Origin: Notolepis coatsorum
Taxonomy: Eukaryota; Chordata; Actinopteri; Aulopiformes; Paralepididae
DNA length: 64,000 bases
Assembly: GCA_963971535.1 (NCBI GenBank)
Contig: OZ020588.1
Span: 120,201,005-120,265,004 of the forward strand
Reading direction: 5' to 3'
In this document: piece by piece, positions 54,846 to 64,000 of the stretch
Numbering within the stretch: the first letter of the stretch is position 1
Layout: every line of letters starts with the position of its first letter
Translations under genes and position numbers: made by a program
Notes under the pieces: model-generated
What the model saw: the letters and a program-made list of their open reading frames with translations, nothing else
Told to the model about the DNA's origin: nothing
Databases searched by the model: none

Positions 54846-55718
54846 ATGGCCTCGACTTCCAGTCCCATTTCCAAGCCACCGCTAACCACATCGCCAAAGA
54901 TGCCCGGTGTGGACACCGCAGCCTTGAAGGCGGAGATTCTCGTCGCGCTAAAATCGGACTTTGCAGCGATAATAAAGTCAGAATTGAAAGGTGCACTTTC
55001 CAAAGAGTTCAACCTTATTAGAAACAATCTGAAAGAGATGAAAGCGGAAATGTGAAGTTGTATTGCGACACTCCACGAGGAGGTGGACAAAATGGGAGCC
55101 TCAATTAAGGACATGGAAGACGGCCTTTCGACATGGTCAGACGAGGTGGTAACGTTACAAACCGCAGTCAAAGACTTAAAGACAGAGGTGGCCGGTCTCA
55201 GGGGAAAGTGTGAGGACATGGAAGGAAGAATGAGGAGGTGTAACGTAAGGATACTAGGAGTAGCTGAGACGGAAGGCTCAAGCTCCACAGCGTCGGTCTC
55301 AAAACTACTGAAGGACATGCTACGAATGGATAATGAGGTGCTGGTCAACCGCTCGCACAGAACACTGGGGCCGAAGAGGACGGACGGGAAGCCACACGCC
55401 ATTGTGGCTAAGCTTCACTACTACAAAGACTGTGTCGAGGTGCTGAGCCGGGCGCGCGCCCAGGCTCCATTAGAGGCCAACGGAGTGGCTATTGCAATCT
55501 TCCCGGACTATGCCACAAGCGTCGCCAAAGCCAGAGCCGCGTTCACGGAGGTGAGGAAGTTACTACGAGGCCGAGAGGACACCCGGTACGGCATTCTCTT
55601 TCCAGCCCGATTTCGCATCACGTACAAGGGAGAAGATAAAGAGTTCATCGATCCAAGTGAAGCGATGGACTACGTCAGAAAGAACATTGTGCATGCAGCA
55701 ACGGGAGAGGTCGGGTAG
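54846..55718 (+). pseudogene. L1-like LINE ORF1 (Transposase_22 type) with one stop
   Basis: Two frame-matched pieces, 54846-55055 and 55083-55718, are divided only by a TGA at 55053-55055. The N-terminal 70 residues are helical (ALKAEILVALKSDFAAIIKS). A coiled coil follows (MGASIKDMEDGLSTW, VTLQTAVKDLKTEVAGLRGK), then an RRM-like domain starting RRCNVRILGVAETEG, and a C-terminal domain (RYGILFPARFRITYKG, FIDPSEAMDYV). This is the usual order for L1-type ORF1 proteins, which bind LINE RNA as trimers. No ORF2 follows: an unrelated hAT begins at 55949. Confidence 0.78.
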
Positions 55719-55948
55719 GCTACCTTTGGTACACACAATGCTAGCATTCTTGAAAAGGAAAAATTAAGGATTCTCGAGATACTGTTTGCTCTGCACACCA
55801 CTATAAACTTTTTCGATCAGAAAGGGGAGATATGTAGTATCCTTCCCTGCTCAAACTGTCCAAATATTATTGAAAAATGGGTATGTTTGTTGAATCTTGA
55901 GTCCCAAAGGTCAAACGGCTCCGGAAAGAGGTTGGACTTGGTAAAGGA

Positions 55949-57413
55949 TAGGGGTGCACCGATATGAAAATTGGCCACCGATACCGATACAGATTGTTCA
56001 AGTAACACAATCGGCCGATACCGATATTTGTGTATTATTTGTATAGTATTTGTAATTTTTCTTTTATATATTCTTTTTTTTTTATACTTTTTTTTTGTAA
56101 TATTTTTTTTTTAAATGAAACTACTGTATATTTGTATGTGTATGTTTGTATTTGTAGGCCTCTTTACTTACTTAAAAAAAGGAAACATCAAGAAATATGT
56201 TTATGGTATTAATTCTACCATGCCATGTAGCACTATCCCTCTCCCAGTAGCCTGTATCAGTTCAAGTATCGTCTGGCGGCCTGCAGATGGATACTGTTCT
56301 CTCAACCAGAGCTCTCAGCCAATGAAATATAACCATTTTGATTGACAGTCGATTCGGCCAATTACGCCACACCGCTAGCACCCACCTCCTGCTGTCCTTA
56401 CCACCAATCGGCAAGCGTTTATTCATTTTCTACTTTCGGGCATGCTGCCATTGTTCTGTTTGCGAGAGCACAACAAACTTAACGTAGCTACGTTAGCTGC
56501 CCGGCCCGCCGACCAGCGCTCCACAGCATGACCAAATGAGACATAATGATTTTATTGCAACAAATGTTATAATAAAACAAAAGCATATTATTTACCCGAA
56601 GATAGCAGTAAACAAGGCATTACTCCGTTAGACTTCATAGCTCAGTTCCATTCCGTTGCTCATTCCGTACCCAACTACCCATTCTGCAATCTGTTAATAA
56701 AGTTTTCAACCAGACAAATGTATAGAAAGGCTGTTATTGAACGTGTAACACTAACTATATAACGTTAATGCCACAAAACGAATGTTTGTCAGATACCTTC
56801 TTAAATGCCATCTTCCCGAGAGAGGGTGTTGACGGGGAGTTGTGTTATTAATTGCATTGAACAGCTAACCGAAAGCTAGCGTTAACTATTGTTAAAGGTT
56901 TAGCCATAACGTTATCTTGGCTAAAGTTGGGGCTATTCATAGTCCAGCAATAATGGCTGCAGACCTGCAAGCAAAGTACAGCAAGTTGGCAAAGGAGTAT
57001 TCCAACGCAAATCACATTTTCACCAGTAACGTTAGTCTTGCATCTCCCGGTAGCTAATGCTTGCTAACCTAGCTCATGTTAGCGTCGTCACTGAGCGACC
57101 ACCTCACGTACACAATTAATGACATGTTGCGGACAGCCATATCGGTGACAATGTTTAGCTTTTAGTGCCAAATGATAAGAGTCTGAAGCGGAGTCTCAAA
57201 AGAGAATGTTGAATATTTAGTAGTAACTTTGATGCAGTAGCTTGTGTGTGTGTGTGGGGGACTGGGGCGGGGCCGGCGTTGTGCAGGATGCGACTGAATT
57301 TATCGGCTACTGCCATCGGCACATTCAAGCTTATTGGCCGACAGGCCGATTGCAGTCAACAAGGCACTTATCGGCCGATACCAATACCCGACCGATACAT
57401 CGGTGCACCCCTA
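55949..57413. mobile_element. hAT element (TAGGGGTGCACCGAT ends), 1.5 kb
   Basis: Ends TAGGGGTGCACCGAT and ATCGGTGCACCCCTA, with perfect 8-bp duplication GTAAAGGA at 55941-55948 and 57414-57421. Subterminal CGGCCGATACCGATA repeats. The interior includes several GTTAGCTAACG-like motifs but no transposase frame. Confidence 0.9.
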
Positions 57414-57421
57414 GTAAAGGA

Positions 57422-58702
57422 CCAGTGCACACACATTTTAGAATAGTCTGTATGTTCTCCCTAACATAGATTATTAAAATACAGGTGCTCTAAACTAGGG
57501 ATAAGTATAAAAATGGACTTCTAACGTTAGCACAGATAATAAAAGGGTTGGACAAAACTCACTATGAGACTGAAAGGTTAATGGCTAAATACTGTGCGGC
57601 CTGTTTTCTCTGGAGGACCACGACGGGGGGGAATGAAACACTTTAGATACATAGTCGTAAGATGACTAAACTTCCCCCTTTCCTGTAAACATTCAAACAA
57701 TAGCCTTTTGGAGCCCCAGCCAACTGATTTGTAAAGAAAGGCCTTAGTTGGGGGTGGGGATGCGGAAAGCTTCCAAGCTTCTATTCAAACCAATAAATGT
57801 CACCTCTATGAGAACAGTTGTGGCTGTGTTGATCTTATCATCCCACACAATAGGCCTGTCAACAAACACCCAGGCCTGGTGACTGATAAGGCCAACTATA
57901 AAACAGAAAAATGCTCTAAAAACAGCCTCCAGACTAGGAGGTTTAGAAACACCCAGTTGTTATCTACTTCAAAGAGCCATCTGGTGTCATAGTGGGGACA
58001 GAATCTATTCTTAAAGTTCCTCCTGTTTGCCTGTAACAGAGGAACAACCATTTGGTCAAAGTTGGAAAACAACAACCAGAAAACTAATATTACTTAAGGA
58101 TGAAACATAGAATCAATCTGTTTACAATATTGAACTGATCAAATCAAGACTAAACAGGACATTATTAACTATAGTTAAAGTTGAGTTAAGCAAGGTATAT
58201 GGTTTAAAATAGGTTTAGAATTTGGTAAACAAGTGTAAATTATTTAGAAGCATCAAACTAACTTCAAAGATATTAACCTAGAATACAGAAAGTAAAACGG
58301 CTTGTCTTAAAACCAACAATAGGTATAAATCTATGTTCAGGACACTAAGAAATTCGGTGGAAAGACTAAATTAGATGTATAATCAAAATAAGCATTAATC
58401 TTTGATTGATAAATTGATAAATCTAATGCCAGATACATTTAAACGATAAACTAGAGAACTACAACTTGTAGCTCTAAACAAGGAACAGCCTGCCTTGTAA
58501 GATTTACATCTAGCCAAATAAAGTAATATCTGGCGTCAGACCTGGTTCAAAATGGCTGACGTGAAGCTTTAGCCAATCAGGAAGGAGAGCTCCGCCCCCT
58601 GACGAATCGGGTCGTCGTTCTCACAGGGGCGGGAGTTAAGGTTTAAAATAGAATGCAACATACAGAGAGAATAAGTCAAGATAGACTGCGCTCACAAAAT
58701 AT
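57422..58702. other. About 1.3 kb without recognised gene or repeat
   Basis: No coding signal on either strand. Composition is moderate, and the right part has CACCCC/GGGGCGGGAG stretches. It could be an LTR or an element interior, but no terminal repeats were found. Confidence 0.4.
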
Positions 58703-59653
58703 AACGGTAGGTTATGTAGATCAGTGGTTCCCAAAGTCGGGGTCGCGACCCAAAGGTGGGCCGCGAGCAGCCACGGGTGGGCCGCGAGATGATAAAAAAA
58801 AAAAAAAAAAAAAAAATCTTTTATTTTTTATTTTTTAATTTTTAATTTTTTTGGTCAGGCCACTGAACTTAGAAGCAGGCCAGGACAGTGTTTCTAGTTG
58901 TATTCTAAAATTCTATTCTATTGTATTCTAAAATGTGACTATATGGTTTTATATTAACTTAATAAATAAACAAAAACGAAAAATCTACTTATTTCAACCA
59001 ACATTTCAAACTAAATAACAGATTATGCACATAAAACGCTGAAAACAACCGAAGCAACAATAGTATTTTAATGAGGCTATTATTATTATCATTATTATTT
59101 TGCAACAAGTTAGCCCTCTCATAAATAGCACATATAAATGAATAACTAACTTGAACTAACTTAATAGGATTGAAGTGATATTTGGCTTAAAAAATCGGTC
59201 GCCTGGCAAAAAAAAAAAAAAAAAAGCCCGACGATGTGCATTGGGCCGCGGCTCTCTGACGCCTTATTTTCTGGGCCCTGGCCTGAAAAGTTTGGGAACC
59301 CCTGATGTAGATAACCTAGTTATATTAGTATTGGCTGAGCGTTCCGCTCTGAGCCCTATGAGATATTCTATATTCTATGATACCTATTGTATCCCCTTAC
59401 GAACAAAAATTACATGCACCACACCTGTATGGGGCTCCGCCCCCATGGTGGCACCGCCCATATAGCAGTGACGGTAGTCACCACACACCCTTCCTCGCCA
59501 AAAACCCGTCCCAGGAAAAAGATTCCTCAAGAGGGAACTCAGGGCCGCGCAGAGCGGAACGCTCAGCCAATACTAATATAACTAGGTTATCTACATAACC
59601 TACCGTTATATGCCGTATTTGCTATCGCGTTCCGCTCTGAGCCCTATGAGATA
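58703..59653. repeat. DIRS-B left terminal repeat, hairpin and complementary region
   Basis: Arm 1 is 58703-58721 continued at 59313-59352; arm 2 is 59550-59608 (CAGAGCGGAACGCTCAGCC to CTACATAACCTACCGT). GTTCCGCTCTGAGCCCTATG occurs twice on the left (about 59341 and 59630). The same architecture is found in DIRS-A. Confidence 0.72.
58722..59304. mobile_element. hAT element (CAGTGGTTCCCAAAG ends), copy 2
   Basis: Perfect 8-bp duplication ATGTAGAT at 58714-58721 and 59305-59312. Almost identical to 24787-25368 over its whole length, apart from poly(A) length and few bases. It splits the DIRS-B hairpin arm. Confidence 0.9.
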
Positions 59654-59878
59654 TGGGGAAGAGCGGACGCAAAGCCCGACAAATGTACCCCCTGAGGACC
59701 CGTAAGCCCACATCAAGGGGTGCGGGGAGCCCTGTCACCCCACCCTCCCTACTGAAGAGGGGGCGCAGTCAACTCCACCTGAATGCGAACAAGAGGGAAA
59801 CTAGAACCCCTTGAACACACCGTACAGGCGGAACCACGTGTGACTCAACACACTGTGGCCCATACCCATACACTCCCG

Positions 59879-62095
59879 CTACCCGACCAAAGGACGGGAA
59901 GCAGGCAAGGCCACAGACCCCAGAACCGCCTGGGAGACAGAACCCCCGGTCATGTCCATGAGGTAAAACCTAACAAAGGGGCCCGGGGAGGACCAAGAAG
60001 CCGCAGCACAAATGTCCTCCACCGAGGCCCCACCCAGGAGGGCGGCAGAGGCAGCCACCCCACGAGTGGAGTGCGCCCTGACGCCCCCAGGGGGATCCTG
60101 CCCAGCCAACGTGTAGCAGAGGGCAATACCCGCGCACAACCAACAAGCCAGACGCCGCGTCGACAGCGCTTTACCAGCATGAGCCCCACCGTAACAGACA
60201 AAAAGCTGATCGGTAACCCTGAAGCCCTGAGTACGGCTGAGGTAAAACCCCAAAGCACGGACCGGACATGACAGGTGAAGGCCCGCATCCAACTCACTAG
60301 CGTGAGGAGGAGGACGGAAAGCCTGAACCACAATATCCCGGGAGCGGAAAGAACTCCGGATATTCTTAGGCACGAAAGCAGGATTAGGTCGCAGAGTGGC
60401 ACCGCAATCGGTCCGAAAAGACAGGCACTCTGGACGTACCGAGAGAGCACAGAGCTCACCTACGCGTTTAGCGGAAGTGACAGCCAGTAGGAACGCGGTC
60501 TTGAAGGAAAGCCGGCCCAAAGACGCCTGCTCGAGCGGCTCAAACGGAGCCAAGGACAACCGACCGAGGACCAACTGAAGATCCCAACTCGGAGCCAAGG
60601 AGCGTTGCACCGGCTTAACGCGTCGAGCGCCAAGCAGGAAACGCTTCACAAGAGGGTGGCTGAACAAAACAGTCCCCTCAAAACCCTCATGATAAGAGGA
60701 TATAGCTGCCGCATAGACCCTCACTGTCGAAGCCGACAGCCCATCAAGAAGAGACTGGAGATAACTCAGAACAGCATCCAGGGGACAGGAGACTGGGTCC
60801 CAGCCCCCCCCCTTACACCACTCTTTGAACGCACGCCACCTGCCCGCGTAAACCGCGACAGTGGAGGGAGCAAACGCACGCCGAATGGTATCAACCACAG
60901 AAGGCTCCATCCCCTCCAGACTCACCCCCCCACCAGCCACACCATCAGGGGCTGACCCAACACCGGAGGGCGGACAAACACCCCGTTGTGCTGAGAGAGG
61001 GCCGTCTCCGACCACGGAATGACCCAAGGCGGAGCGATCAGAAGCTGGATCAAGGCCGGGAACCATACCGCCATGCCCCGGTCCGGCGCGACCAGGATCA
61101 CCGTCCCGAGACATCACATCCGCCCCCACATTCTCCGTACCAGGAACGTGGAGCGCCCTCAGAATGCGCAGCCTGCGGGATGCCCATAGCAGCAGTTCGC
61201 GCGCCGCCCGGAGCAGGCGGGCGGAACGAGTCCCACCCTGCCTGTTGATATACGCCGCCGCCGTCACATTGTCCGTCCTGACCAAAACGTGCCTGCTTCG
61301 TTGCGACTGAGTCAAGATCTCTATAACACCACAAACATGAATCATGTTTACAATGTCGGTCTGACCCAAAGACCCACAACCCGACGCCATCTTGGATAGG
61401 AAAGTAGCCAGCTGAGCCACAACACTGGCCGCCGCTAAATGCCATCCTGCAGCAGTATACCACTCATCCGTCCATACTGCCACCCTCCGAGCCGACATGC
61501 TATCAAGCATCGGCCGGGCGGAACACCGTTCATCCCCGCCTGGGCACAGGAAAAAAGCTACCTGACTGCTTAGCCAAGGTACCCCCGGCCTGCACCCCGT
61601 TGTCAACCCCTTCACCCGTAAAAAAGGTAAATAAAGCTCAGCAAACCCCCCCACATCCACCACCGACTGACCTTCATCAATGAAGCTGGTAAGAGGAGGG
61701 AAGAGCGGAAACCCGCGGCGTGGATTACTAGACATTCCAGCGTCAACATCAGTGTTAGCAGAAAAAACAGTAGTAGCATTAGTGTTAACAGCATGTTCCA
61801 GGATCGCCAAGACATCGCCCACGACAGTGGAACGATCGCCAAGCCGCCCCGGCCCCGGTGCTGAAACATACTCCACAGCATGACTAACACCGACATCGAT
61901 GCCTACTGACACAGACCTCACCTTTGTACAAGCCGACCCGTTAGCCAAACCTTGTACGCTGCCCCCCGGTCCGTCGCCGTCAGCCGAGGAACCACCAGCA
62001 CAGGTCTGCGTCGTCAAAACAAGCTCCGGAGAATCCAGGGAAACACAATCCTCCGGTAAGCCCTCAATATTACGAATCTTCTTTAATCTTTTCAT
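59879..62095 (-). CDS. DIRS-B fused gag-like / RNase H / tyrosine recombinase protein
   Basis: 738 codons, ATG at 62095 (MKRLKKIRNIEGLPEDC), no stop. Residues 1-190 are gag-like and low in complexity. RNase H follows at about 205-330 (RHVLVRTDNVTAAAYINRQG, HVPGTENVGADVMSR). The tyrosine recombinase fills about 395-738: a SAM-like core-binding part (FAPSTVAVYAGRWRAFKEWC, ASTVRVYAAAISSYH), then catalytic Arg 544 (SAKRVGELCAL), His 675 and Arg 678 (HSTRG), Trp 701 (AASWSS) and Tyr 711 (RFYLMDM). In DIRS elements this enzyme integrates a circular DNA intermediate. The RT that should lie between gag and RNase H is absent, and the junction at about 190-205 is in frame. It could be a pseudogene that happens to be open. 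Confidence 0.82.
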   Translation of the reverse strand: MKRLKKIRNIEGLPEDCVSLDSPELVLTTQTCAGGSSADGDGPGGSVQGLANGSACTKVRSVSVGIDVGVSHAVEYVSAPGPGRLGDRSTVVGDVLAILEHAVNTNATTVFSANTDVDAGMSSNPRRGFPLFPPLTSFIDEGQSVVDVGGFAELYLPFLRVKGLTTGCRPGVPWLSSQVAFFLCPGGDERCSARPMLDSMSARRVAVWTDEWYTAAGWHLAAASVVAQLATFLSKMASGCGSLGQTDIVNMIHVCGVIEILTQSQRSRHVLVRTDNVTAAAYINRQGGTRSARLLRAARELLLWASRRLRILRALHVPGTENVGADVMSRDGDPGRAGPGHGGMVPGLDPASDRSALGHSVVGDGPLSAQRGVCPPSGVGSAPDGVAGGGVSLEGMEPSVVDTIRRAFAPSTVAVYAGRWRAFKEWCKGGGWDPVSCPLDAVLSYLQSLLDGLSASTVRVYAAAISSYHEGFEGTVLFSHPLVKRFLLGARRVKPVQRSLAPSWDLQLVLGRLSLAPFEPLEQASLGRLSFKTAFLLAVTSAKRVGELCALSVRPECLSFRTDCGATLRPNPAFVPKNIRSSFRSRDIVVQAFRPPPHASELDAGLHLSCPVRALGFYLSRTQGFRVTDQLFVCYGGAHAGKALSTRRLACWLCAGIALCYTLAGQDPPGGVRAHSTRGVAASAALLGGASVEDICAAASWSSPGPFVRFYLMDMTGGSVSQAVLGSVALPASRPLVG

Positions 62096-62146
62096 CCTAC
62101 TAGTTTATCGTACGGTGCACGCATCCGAGTACGCTGGGACGAAAAT

Positions 62147-62327
62147 AGAGGAAGGGTGTGTGGTGACTACCGTCACTGCTATATGGGCGGTGCCACCATG
62201 GGGGCGGAGCCCCATACAGGTGTGGTGCATGTAATTTTTGTTCGTAAGGGGATACAATAGGTATCATAGAATATAGAATATCTCATAGGGCTCAGAGCGG
62301 AACGCGATAGCAAATACGGCATATAAC
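62147..62327. repeat. DIRS-B right inverted terminal repeat
   Basis: Complementary to 59338-59493 and, at its outer 48 bp, to 59607-59653. It lies 50 bp upstream of the gene's ATG, so it likely holds the promoter. Confidence 0.75.
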
Positions 62328-63532
62328 ACTGGGTGCTGAAATCCCGTGGAGTATATTAGAAAAAGAAAGCAATACGCTTGGACCAGCACTCACAGATTTT
62401 GATTATTTAATGGCAGCCTGAAACAAACATGTTTCGGAACAATTTATGTTCCTTCCTCAGTGTTAATGGCTAGCAAATGTTCTCACCGACAATAATGTTT
62501 ATATACCAAGCAAAGCAGGAAGTGACATCATCCACAGGTGTGTTGAGAGTTGCTATAAGGTCGAATTTGACCCAGGAAGTACTTTGATACCAAGAGTCCA
62601 TTCTTAAGTCAAAATTACCACAATATAGAAATAATAAATGTAGATATAAAATATATAAACATAAAATTGTTGTTATACTAGAAGCACAAATAAAACAAAA
62701 ATAACATCTAGTATGTATGGCTAGATAGATGCACTCTAATGCCTTATTCATTTTAAAGGGGAACAAACAGGAAAAAACAGGAAAAAACATCACCACTTCG
62801 GTGTACTTGAGGTTGTTGGTCAACTCTCCTCTAAACAGGTTGTTGGTCAACTCACCTCTAAACAGACCTTTAAATATACCTGAGACGTCTGTTCGAGAAT
62901 ATCTCTGTGTGAATGTCCAACAAAATTAAATATATACTTAAGTACATTCAAACTTATTACATAAGTATACCCGAAACTAAATTGCATATCTCTTACCCCT
63001 ATTTTTTATGGGCTAAAAATAGATATTTACTGACTTACTAATTTAAAAAAAATCCCTTGAGTGCCTCTGTTGACAGCCTTGCATCATTACATCAGACAAT
63101 TGTATTTCGACTTGAAATATTCAAAATGGGGAAGGTCCTAAAATAAAAACGGGTAAACACTTTTTTTTCCTTCGTGTAAATATAAAATATAAAAAAATAT
63201 AATTATTAAACAAGAAACCCTTGGGTAAATAAGTCCGCCCTTTGGCGTAAAGTCAAACTCTTTTTTTGAGCCTCATAATAAAGAGGAAAAAACTACACCT
63301 GTTCGGTGTGTCTAAGGTTATTAGTCTTACGAATGGCTCTTTAAAATAGATCTATAGTCTAATCATTAATACTCCCTTGTATACTTAGATACTGTTGCTT
63401 AAATAACCAGATGCCCTTATTTGTTGGGCTAAATGGATCTTACTCATATTTACTGAACCAGGCTCACCCTCCATACATCATTCTAAAGATACTAAAACCT
63501 GAACTAATAATCGGCCTTAATGGGAAAGGTAT
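62328..63532 (-). mobile_element. 3' region of a Penelope-like element
   Basis: Downstream (minus strand) of the GIY-YIG frame at 63533. No further coding. A 27-bp tandem duplication (AGGTTGTTGGTCAACTC) is at about 62810-62864. It contains the hammerhead-like segment 62420-62460 and stops at the DIRS-B end. Confidence 0.5.
62420..62460 (-). ncRNA. Hammerhead-ribozyme-like core
   Basis: On the minus strand: CTGAGGA, one A, stem GGAAC/GTTCC with a 7-nt loop, GAAA, then ACA-TGTT-TGT as a short stem III followed by T. CUGANGA and GAAA are the conserved core of hammerhead ribozymes, which are known from Penelope-like elements. Against it: one extra base before stem II, and no clear stem I. Confidence 0.35.
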
Positions 63533-63991
63533 TTAAAGGAAGCAGGTCAAAACGTTCTCTTCATTCATCCCTCTTGGTTCTATACAGTTAAAGAGGTGAA
63601 TATAATAACACTCCCTTTGCAATAGTAGCTTATGCCTGTCACCTCCCCTGGCGGGCCTATGAACTAACTCTAGACCCATATAACGGAGATCTTTGACAGC
63701 ATGCTTGCAAGTCATGAAGTGTCTAGCTACCGCAGATTTGACGTCTGAATTTCTGATTGAACACTTATGTTCACTGATTCTTAATTTGAATGGTCTCGTT
63801 GTTTTGCCTACATATGAAAAATCACAAGGACATTTCAGCAGGTATACTATGTTGAAGGAATTGCAGGTAATACGTCCTTTAACCGGTATCCGTTTGCCCG
63901 TTTTTGGGTGTGTATAACTTTTGTCTTTGATCATCCCATGGCAATGTACACAAGATTGACAGGGAAAATTCCCATCTGGGATGTTAGACAT
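63533..63991 (-). pseudogene. Penelope-like element C-terminus with GIY-YIG endonuclease (partial)
   Basis: 152 codons, continuing beyond the window edge on its N-terminal side, so the start at 63991 (MSNIPDGNFPCQSCVHC) is likely internal. A Cys/His-rich stretch (CQSCVHCHGM, HPKTGKRIPVKG) precedes IVYLLKCPCDFSYVGKTTRP, the GIY-YIG-type motif of Penelope-like elements (YLL...YVGKT), then LRISEHKCSIRN and ARHF. The domain nicks target DNA for primed reverse transcription. The RT would lie to the right, outside the window. Whether the full element is intact cannot be seen, hence the cautious type. Confidence 0.8.
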
Positions 63992-64000
63992 AAAGTGAGT

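Larger units (their letters stand above)
58703..62327 (-). mobile_element. DIRS-like element B, compact, RT-less
   Basis: Inverted terminal repeats 59338-59493 and 62147-62303 (shared CTATATGGGCGGTGCCACCAT) bracket one minus-strand gene. The left side forms a hairpin (AACGGTAGGTTATGTAGAT... paired with 59550-59608), and 59607-59653 pairs with the extreme right end (62280-62327), the internal complementary region. Without the hAT at 58722-59304 the element is about 3.0 kb, short for DIRS elements. ATAAC stands at both outer junctions. The reverse transcriptase is missing, yet the reading frame is open. Confidence 0.78.

Noticed and set aside
55817..57469. Genes between 55719 and 57422
   Set aside because: Short frames overlap the 55949-57413 hAT and its AT-rich interior; none has a domain.
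59783..60271. 162-codon plus-strand frame and neighbours
   Set aside because: Antisense shadows of the DIRS-B recombinase gene.

Overview
The window is vertebrate nuclear DNA, most probably from a ray-finned (teleost) fish. I infer this from the transposon mix: APE-type LINEs with L2-like (TTGAC)n or (TTGA)n tails, a BEL/Pao LTR retrotransposon, two DIRS-like tyrosine-recombinase elements, a Penelope-like GIY-YIG element, many short hAT elements, TTAA-flanked (piggyBac-type) elements, a tRNA-derived SINE and long (CA)n tracts. I found no convincing host gene, rRNA, functional tRNA or CRISPR array. Nearly every long open frame belongs to a mobile element or its remains.

The layout is nested. 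Positions 1-6600 hold hAT transposase debris and a BEL-type solo LTR of about 1.2 kb (2761-6390). That LTR sits in an (AAT)n LINE tail and carries a hAT element that carries another. Positions 6600-15082 hold TTAA and hAT elements around a Ty3/gypsy gag remnant. Positions 15091-20552 are one LINE ORF1 pseudogene that reads as a continuous protein only after subtracting a solo LTR, a SINE and a stack of TTAA and hAT elements. Positions 20915-35796 are an APE-LINE pseudogene split by a DIRS-like element (21104-31687, itself hosting an L2-like LINE), a TTAA element, and a hAT that hosts a third LINE.

Positions 37594-53153 form a large palindrome. Two inverted arms of about 2.6 kb carry remnants of an unrecognised gene family, with a 45-47 bp minisatellite between them. 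A nearly intact 9.9 kb BEL/Pao element (40216-50118) sits inside the minisatellite. Its LTRs differ by two substitutions and one homopolymer base, it has a 5-bp target duplication and a tRNA-Tyr-type primer site, and its gag is split by an 834-bp hAT with a perfect 8-bp duplication.

Positions 53593-57413 hold two hAT elements around an L1-like ORF1 with a single stop codon. Positions 58703-62327 are a compact DIRS-like element with an uninterrupted 738-codon frame that joins a gag-like N-terminus to RNase H and tyrosine recombinase without a reverse transcriptase. The window ends in a Penelope-like element with a GIY-YIG endonuclease frame and a hammerhead-like sequence downstream.

The strongest evidence for boundaries is target-site duplication: fourteen hAT-type insertions have 8-bp duplications (thirteen perfect), and both BEL insertions have 5-bp ones. 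Family and clade names come from protein motifs read by eye and were not checked against a database.
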